A stretch of 10,034 nt of DNA. Source: Oscillospiraceae bacterium (GTDB lineage: Bacteria; Bacillota; Clostridia; Oscillospirales; Oscillospiraceae). The notes below the pieces were generated by a model, which searched no databases, was not told where the DNA came from, and saw only the letters and a list, made by a program, of their open reading frames with translations. A program made the position numbers and the translations under genes. The stretch is taken from NCBI GenBank assembly GCA_017539635.1, contig JAFYCQ010000144.1, positions 1 through 10,034 of the forward strand. Direction: 5' to 3'. Of the stretch, positions 6,296 through 10,034 are shown piece after piece. The stretch's first letter is position 1. Each line of letters starts with the position of its first letter.

Positions 6296-6945
6296 CATTC
6301 ATCAGTCTCTTTTATCTCGTTTACGACCCTGGAGAATGCCCGGCAGAGGGCTTCTTTTTCCTCCTGCCGGTCCTTTCCGGCGTCCCCCAGAAAATTATTG
6401 CGGACGTAGAGCATTTCCTCGATGGCCGTGGCGATATTGGGCGGCGTCTCGTAGGCGCCTTCAGCGGCTCTGTCCGCCTCCACTATCGCGCAGGCGCGCC
6501 AGAATTTTCCGCACACGTTATCGCCCAGCTCGCCCACGTCTTCAAAAAACGGGGCATCCGCCATGGTGGTCCGGTGGGGCAGCAGCTCCGGGTGGGTCTC
6601 CTTGAGCATGCGCAGAAGCGCGTCGGCCCGGTGCATCTTGAAGCCAGTTATCATGTCGCCGCACCACTCCGAGGCGGTCATGGAGGACAGCATGCCGATG
6701 GAGGAGTAATACAGAAGCGTCTTGGGCAGCAGAGGGAAGAGCTCCTCGGGAAAAGCGGACAGAGTATCTTCCAGAAGCTCCGCTGCGATGTCCCACCGCT
6801 CCTCGGCCCGGTCAAAATCCCGCTGAAATTCCCGGGGGGAGCTCTCCGCCATGCGGCGTTTAGCGGCGTAGCCCCACTTGCGGTAGTATTCGGCGAAGGT
6901 GCCGCCGGAGCTTTCCTTTTTATCTCCTTTCTTAAACAGGGACAT
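6295..6945 (-). CDS. Hypothetical protein, 216 aa, translationally coupled to the MoaE-like gene
   Basis: I do not recognise a family. The protein begins MSLFKKGDKKESSGG, a basic and flexible head, and then appears mostly alpha-helical with many charged residues and aromatic/Trp positions (YYRKWGY near 20, ERWDIA near 49, TASEWCGD near 90, GKFWRACA near 147). It has no signal peptide, no convincing membrane span and no cysteine cluster, so a soluble cytosolic protein is likely. Its ATG directly abuts the stop codon of the MoaE-like gene (TGA then ATG, no gap), and GGGAG inside that gene lies 8 nt upstream. This implies coupled translation and a common role. It ends at a strong bidirectional terminator. 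GC content matches the host. Confidence 0.8.
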   Translation of the reverse strand: MSLFKKGDKKESSGGTFAEYYRKWGYAAKRRMAESSPREFQRDFDRAEERWDIAAELLEDTLSAFPEELFPLLPKTLLYYSSIGMLSSMTASEWCGDMITGFKMHRADALLRMLKETHPELLPHRTTMADAPFFEDVGELGDNVCGKFWRACAIVEADRAAEGAYETPPNIATAIEEMLYVRNNFLGDAGKDRQEEKEALCRAFSRVVNEIKETDE

Positions 6946-7353
6946 TCAGAATTTCTCCCGCTCCACAACGCACTCGTTCTTTATCTTCGCAACCAGGGTC
7001 TGGAGGGCGTCTATGACCCGGGGGCGTATATCTCCGCCCACCAGGACGTACATTATATCGTCCCCGGCGGTCAGCTCGCCCTCGTTGAGCCAGACTCTTA
7101 TATAGCCTACACCCGGCAAGGCCTCGGCTTCTTTTATTGCGGCGTTCACCTTTTCCTCGTCGTAGGAGAAATACATGCCGGTCACCGGAGCCTTGTCCTC
7201 GGCCCCCTCCCGGACAACGGCCCGGGCCGTCTCACGGACGACGCCGTTGTGTATGAGATACATGCCTATCTTTCCCGCCGAGACGTGGGCCTTGGCCTCT
7301 TTCAGCCAGGCGTCTATGGACGGGGCGGGCTTTTTTGTCTTTATATCGCTCAT
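6946..7353 (-). CDS. MoaE-like protein (molybdopterin synthase large-subunit family, divergent)
   Basis: A 135-aa protein that I assign to the MoaE family from its overall pattern: KIGMYLIHNGVVRETARA (28-45) in place of the N-terminal strand and conserved Arg segment, YDEEKVNAAIKEAEA (64-78), VWLNEGELTAGDDIMYVLVG (87-106) matching the IGEL-x-x-GD-x-V region, and IRPRVIDALQTLVAKIKNE (109-127) matching the helix that carries the catalytic Lys. Canonical MoaE joins MoaD to convert cyclic pyranopterin monophosphate to molybdopterin. Here the usual HR pair in the strand before that helix reads DIR (108-110) and the terminal WK-type motif reads CVVEREKF. Orthodox catalysis is therefore doubtful, although K123, K125 and R110 remain. 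No moaD or other Mo-cofactor gene is nearby. The start is supported by GGAGGT 8 nt upstream. Confidence 0.7.
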   Translation of the reverse strand: MSDIKTKKPAPSIDAWLKEAKAHVSAGKIGMYLIHNGVVRETARAVVREGAEDKAPVTGMYFSYDEEKVNAAIKEAEALPGVGYIRVWLNEGELTAGDDIMYVLVGGDIRPRVIDALQTLVAKIKNECVVEREKF

Positions 7354-7383
7354 TTTGATTTACCTCCGGGATAGTTTTCGTTT

Positions 7384-7412
7384 ATATTATCAGTTTTTAT
7401 GATCTTATACAA
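7384..7412 (-). promoter_or_regulatory. Possible weak promoter before the MoaE-like gene
   Basis: The minus strand has TTGTAT (7407-7412) and TAATAT (7384-7389) with a 17-bp spacer in the 79-bp gap after the amidohydrolase gene. Both boxes are imperfect. No terminator is visible in this gap, so read-through from the amidohydrolase is equally possible. Confidence 0.3.
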
Positions 7413-7432
7413 TAGGCGGCGGAACAAAACCG

Positions 7433-8269
7433 TCAGAATAAAAGCGCCTTTGCGTTCTCCGAGAGTATCGCCCGCTTTTCCTCCCCGGTCAGGGGCAGGG
7501 AGTTGAGCCAGGAGAGGGCCTCGGTCTGGTCGGACCAGGGACTGTCGGTGCCGAACAGCACCTTGCCCGCGCCGAAGCTCCTTATTATATGGGTAAACTT
7601 ATCCGCCGTGAGAAGGGCTTTTTCCTCCTCCGACATGCTGACATCGGGCCTGGGGGTGAGGAAACCGCCGGAGAATGAGGTGTCGATATATACGCCCGTC
7701 CCCGCCAAAAGCTCCTCCGCCTCGTCCCAGCAGCGCCAGCCGCCCATGTGGGCCAGAACGAGCTTAACGGGGCCTGCCTGCTTTATTGCGGAGAGCACCA
7801 TTTGCGGCGTGCAGCAGCTGACCCCCGGAAAGCCGATGTCCCACCCGGCGTGGGTGATGACGACAAGGCCCAGTTCCCCGGCCTTTTCCATTATCCGGAG
7901 AAACCGGATATCGTCAAAGTCCACCCGCTGATATACCGGGTGGAGCTTGATGCCGGAAAGACCGGCTCCGGCTATGCGCTCCAGCTCCCCGCTCCAATCG
8001 GGGCAGTCCGGGTGCATGCAGCCGAAATAAACAAGGCCGTTTTTGCCGGTCTTGTTTATGGATAAGTCGTTTATCTCCGAAACCTTAAGGGGATTGGTGG
8101 CAACAGGCAGGATGACGGACATGTCTATGCCCGCATTTGCCATTGAATCCATGAGCCCTATAGGCGTGCCGTCGGTAAAGGGAACGGTACGGGACATGGC
8201 GCTGAGCTTTCCCAGCGTTGCTGCGGCGATCTTCGGGGGGAAGCAGTGAGTGTGAAAATCGATTACCAT
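7433..8269 (-). CDS. Amidohydrolase family 2 metal-dependent hydrolase/decarboxylase
   Basis: A 278-aa TIM-barrel enzyme of the amidohydrolase-2 type, the group that includes ACMSD-like and resorcylate decarboxylases and various hydrolases. Metal-site residues are visible: DFHTH (H6, H8) on strand 1, H140 in VITHAGWD, H174 in LAHMGGW and D242 in LFGTDSPW. H110 in GIKLHPVYQ is also typical. The C-terminus RAILSENAKALLF (266-278) is the usual family ending. The substrate cannot be deduced. I start at ATG 8267-8269 because GAGGA (8276-8280) lies 6 nt upstream and the protein then opens with the family's MVIDFHTH. The frame extends to 8332, but those 21 residues are unlike the family. It may be co-transcribed with the MoaE-like and 216-aa genes, with a 79-nt gap. 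Confidence 0.9.
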   Translation of the reverse strand: MVIDFHTHCFPPKIAAATLGKLSAMSRTVPFTDGTPIGLMDSMANAGIDMSVILPVATNPLKVSEINDLSINKTGKNGLVYFGCMHPDCPDWSGELERIAGAGLSGIKLHPVYQRVDFDDIRFLRIMEKAGELGLVVITHAGWDIGFPGVSCCTPQMVLSAIKQAGPVKLVLAHMGGWRCWDEAEELLAGTGVYIDTSFSGGFLTPRPDVSMSEEEKALLTADKFTHIIRSFGAGKVLFGTDSPWSDQTEALSWLNSLPLTGEEKRAILSENAKALLF

Positions 8270-8275
8270 GCTTTT

Positions 8276-8280
8276 TCCTC
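8276..8280 (-). promoter_or_regulatory. Ribosome binding site deciding the amidohydrolase start
   Basis: The minus strand reads GAGGA, 6 nt before ATG 8269. This favours the 278-aa product over a 299-aa reading from 8332. Confidence 0.7.
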
Positions 8281-8360
8281 GTCTTTGAGAATAGTATGAA
8301 ATCAGAATAACACTTATTGCGGCCAAGCACAAGTTATTTGGTTATTTTTGTCCGTTTCAG

Positions 8361-8389
8361 TTGAAATGATAAAGGTTTTGTGGTAAATT
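8361..8389 (+). promoter_or_regulatory. Probable promoter of the acyltransferase-like/acyl-CoA synthetase operon
   Basis: TTGAAA (8361-8366) and TAAATT (8384-8389) with a 17-bp spacer and an extended -10 TG at 8381-8382. A second -10-like TATGAT at 8399-8404 lies downstream without a good -35. Either would give a short leader to the TTG start at 8440. Confidence 0.5.
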
Positions 8390-8420
8390 AAAGCATTGTA
8401 TGATACTTTGCCGCAAGGCT

Positions 8421-8431
8421 GGAGAGAGGGG
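8421..8431 (+). promoter_or_regulatory. Strong ribosome binding site supporting a TTG start
   Basis: GGAGAGAGGGG ends 8 nt before TTG 8440. The nearer ATG at 8432 is out of frame with the long coding region, and the next in-frame ATG (8497) would remove the conserved N-terminal GDRKDG segment. Confidence 0.7.
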
Positions 8432-8439
8432 ATGCTGCT

Positions 8440-9303
8440 TTGGGCAGGAAAATCGGCGACAGAAAGGATGGGGCGCTTCTTCGGAACATCGACCCCATGC
8501 ACTTTATAGTCCCGCTCCTGTACCCCAACAGGTGCGACAACGAGGCCTTTATTTCCGAGCGCATAGACCTTACGAACTTAAACGAATATCTTAAAAATAA
8601 AAATCTTAACTCACCGGAATACGCCTACAACCTGTTTCAGGCTGTGGTAACGGCGGCGCTGAAGGCCATAACGCTCAGGCCCAAGATGAACAGGTTCATC
8701 GCCAACAAAAACCTCTATCAGCGCTATGACCTGACGGCGGCATTCGTGGTGAGAAAGCTCTTTACAGATAACGGAGCCGAGGCCCTCGCCATTGTGAAGG
8801 CCAAGGACACGGACACCATAGACACCATACACCAGGAGATCTACCGCCAGGTCTCCGAGTGCCGCAGCGACAAGCTGGACAGCTCCTCCGAGAGCATGGA
8901 CATCTTCAATAAGATGCCCCGCTTCATTTCAAAATTCCTGGTGAGCATAATATGCTTCCTTGACCGGCACGGCTGGGTGCCCACCTCACTTATCGCCACC
9001 GACCCCTATTACTCAACGGTGGTGCTGACGAATTTAGGCTCCATAAAGCTCCATTCCGGGTATCACCACCTGACCAACTGGGGCACCAATTCCGTTTTCG
9101 TCGCCATAGGCGAAAAGAAGCTCCGGCCGTTTTACGACGAGGACGGGAACATGACCATGAAGGACAGCATCGACTTAGGCATAACCGTGGACGAGCGGAT
9201 AGCCGACGGCTATTATTACTCAAAGACAGTGAGACTTTTGCGCACTATTCTGGAAAATCCCCAGCTGCTGGAAACCCCCATGGCCCAGCCGGTGGATTAC
9301 TGA
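8440..9303 (+). CDS. Free-standing CAT/E2-fold acyltransferase-like protein, His-to-Glu at the active site
   Basis: A 287-aa protein resembling the catalytic domain of 2-oxoacid dehydrogenase E2 and chloramphenicol acetyltransferase, but with no lipoyl or E1/E3-binding domain in front. It starts GRKIGDRKDGALLRNIDP (2-19), a head typical of such stand-alone clostridial proteins as I recall them. STVVLTNLGSI (192-202) and NSVFVAIGEKKLRP (217-230) match the E2 core pattern ISNLG...A-I-AVG-x-x-x-RP. The C-terminal DERIADGYYYSKTVRLLRTI (251-270) matches E2 DHRVxDG, with Glu252 replacing the catalytic His. Normal acyl transfer is therefore uncertain; it may bind acyl-CoA or use altered chemistry. 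It uses a TTG start. The stop at 9301-9303 overlaps the ribosome site of the acyl-CoA synthetase gene, so the two form an operon. Cytosolic by appearance. Confidence 0.82.
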   Translation: MGRKIGDRKDGALLRNIDPMHFIVPLLYPNRCDNEAFISERIDLTNLNEYLKNKNLNSPEYAYNLFQAVVTAALKAITLRPKMNRFIANKNLYQRYDLTAAFVVRKLFTDNGAEALAIVKAKDTDTIDTIHQEIYRQVSECRSDKLDSSSESMDIFNKMPRFISKFLVSIICFLDRHGWVPTSLIATDPYYSTVVLTNLGSIKLHSGYHHLTNWGTNSVFVAIGEKKLRPFYDEDGNMTMKDSIDLGITVDERIADGYYYSKTVRLLRTILENPQLLETPMAQPVDY

Positions 9304-9321
9304 GGAAAGGATGAAATCAAA

Positions 9322-10034
9322 ATGAGCGAGATAACAGCCAAGACCCCGTGGAAGGATTATTTGGGCGAGGTGCCCATGCACCTGGAGTATTTTGACGGCT
9401 CCATGTTCGAGGCGGTAAAAATGGTCGCGGACAAATATCCCAACTACATCGCCTTTTCATTTATGGGCAAGAACACCACCTACAAGGAAATGGTTGCCCA
9501 GATAGAGCTTTGCGCCAAGAGCCTGAAGACCCTGGGCGTAAGGGAGGGGGACAAGGTCACCATAGCCATGCCCAACTGCCCCCAGTCCATTTACATGTTC
9601 TACGCCGTGAACGTCATCGGCGGCATCGCCAATATGATACATCCCCTGTCGGCGGAAAAGGAGATAGAGTTCTACTTAAACGAGTCCGAGAGCGTCACCG
9701 CTATCACCCTGGACCAGTTCTACAACAAGTTCGAGAGCGTCCGGCAGAACACCAAGATAGTCAATATCATCATCGCATCGGTAAAGGACGCCCTTTCAAA
9801 GCCCATTATGGCCGGCTATATGCTTACCGAGGGCCGCAAGATAAAGAAGATCCCCGCCGACGCCCCCGTCATCCGCTGGGGCGAGTTCATAAAGCTGGGC
9901 AAGGCCTGCTCCTGGAATTACAAGGTAAAGCGCACCGGCGACGACCCGGCGGTCATCCTCTATTCCGGCGGCACCACCGGCACCACCAAGGGCATAGTCC
10001 TCACCAACATGAACTTCAACGCCCTGGGCGCGCA
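9322..10034 (+). CDS. Acyl-CoA synthetase (AMP-binding family), 3' end missing
   Basis: N-terminal 237 residues of an adenylate-forming enzyme that would activate a carboxylic acid with ATP to an acyl-adenylate and then pass it to CoA. Visible are the N-terminal segment TYKEMVAQIELCAKSLKTLG (53-72), REGDKVTIAMPNCPQ (74-88), NVIGGIANMIHPL (97-109), and the P-loop YSGGTTGTTKG (214-224), a variant of the usual SGTTGxPKG in which Pro is replaced by Thr. Most of the protein, including the hinge and the catalytic Lys domain, lies beyond base 10034. The start ATG 9322 has GAGGAAAGG (9302-9310) 11 nt upstream; the ATG at 9311 is out of frame and stops after four codons. It is co-transcribed with the E2-like gene. 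The acid substrate is unknown; the fold group suits fatty or aromatic acids. Confidence 0.9.
   Translation, partial: MSEITAKTPWKDYLGEVPMHLEYFDGSMFEAVKMVADKYPNYIAFSFMGKNTTYKEMVAQIELCAKSLKTLGVREGDKVTIAMPNCPQSIYMFYAVNVIGGIANMIHPLSAEKEIEFYLNESESVTAITLDQFYNKFESVRQNTKIVNIIIASVKDALSKPIMAGYMLTEGRKIKKIPADAPVIRWGEFIKLGKACSWNYKVKRTGDDPAVILYSGGTTGTTKGIVLTNMNFNALGA

Noticed and set aside
6277..7374. Long plus-strand open frame opposite the 216-aa and MoaE-like genes (365 aa)
   Set aside because: It is an antisense shadow of GC-rich coding sequence: no ribosome site, composition dominated by Gly/His/Leu, and it begins inside a terminator. The minus-strand genes have good starts and family matches.
8270..8332. 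Longer amidohydrolase reading from 8332
   Set aside because: The extra 21 residues are not family-like, and a GAGGA site directly precedes ATG 8269, giving the standard MVIDFHTH start.
8440..9303. Genuine pyruvate/2-oxoglutarate dehydrogenase E2 subunit
   Set aside because: There is no lipoyl or peripheral-binding domain, no E1 or E3 genes nearby, and the catalytic His position is Glu.

Overview
The window looks like chromosomal DNA of an anaerobic, moderately GC-rich Firmicute of the class Clostridia. I infer this from near-consensus TTGACA/TATAAT promoters with 17-bp spacers, strong purine-rich ribosome binding sites, a two-flavin enoate/dienoyl-CoA reductase-type enzyme, and heavy use of ATA for Ile in otherwise GC-rich genes. 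No rRNA, tRNA, CRISPR, transposase or integrase is visible.

Layout. (1) 1-442, minus: 5' part of adenine phosphoribosyltransferase (apt), cut by the window edge. (2) 623-2620, plus: a 665-aa FMN/[4Fe-4S]/FAD oxidoreductase with a perfect consensus promoter and a strong terminator. (3) 2690-4567, minus: a two-gene type II restriction-modification module (C5-cytosine methyltransferase, then a PmeII-like endonuclease). It is visibly AT-rich against its neighbours and is the clearest horizontally acquired piece. (4) 4768-5616, plus: an MscS-type mechanosensitive channel. (5) 5679-6244: a small XRE regulator (minus) divergent from a 50-aa acidic protein (plus), with overlapping promoters between them. 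(6) 6295-8269, minus: an amidohydrolase, a divergent MoaE-like protein, and a 216-aa protein of unknown function whose start codon directly abuts the MoaE-like stop. (7) 8440-10034, plus: a free-standing CAT/E2-fold acyltransferase-like protein with Glu at the usual catalytic His position, followed at once by an acyl-CoA synthetase (AMP-binding) that runs off the window.

How the genes fit together. The restriction and methylation genes are one coupled operon. The E2-like protein and the acyl-CoA synthetase form a tight operon, which suggests acyl activation followed by acyl transfer or binding; that is inference. The oxidoreductase could act on enoates or enoyl-CoAs in the same cell, but nothing in the sequence links it to those genes. 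The rest is ordinary housekeeping or unknown. I see no convincing wholly new system. The best candidates for a closer look are the acyltransferase-like/ligase pair, the altered MoaE-like protein with its coupled partner, and the XRE/small-protein divergent pair.
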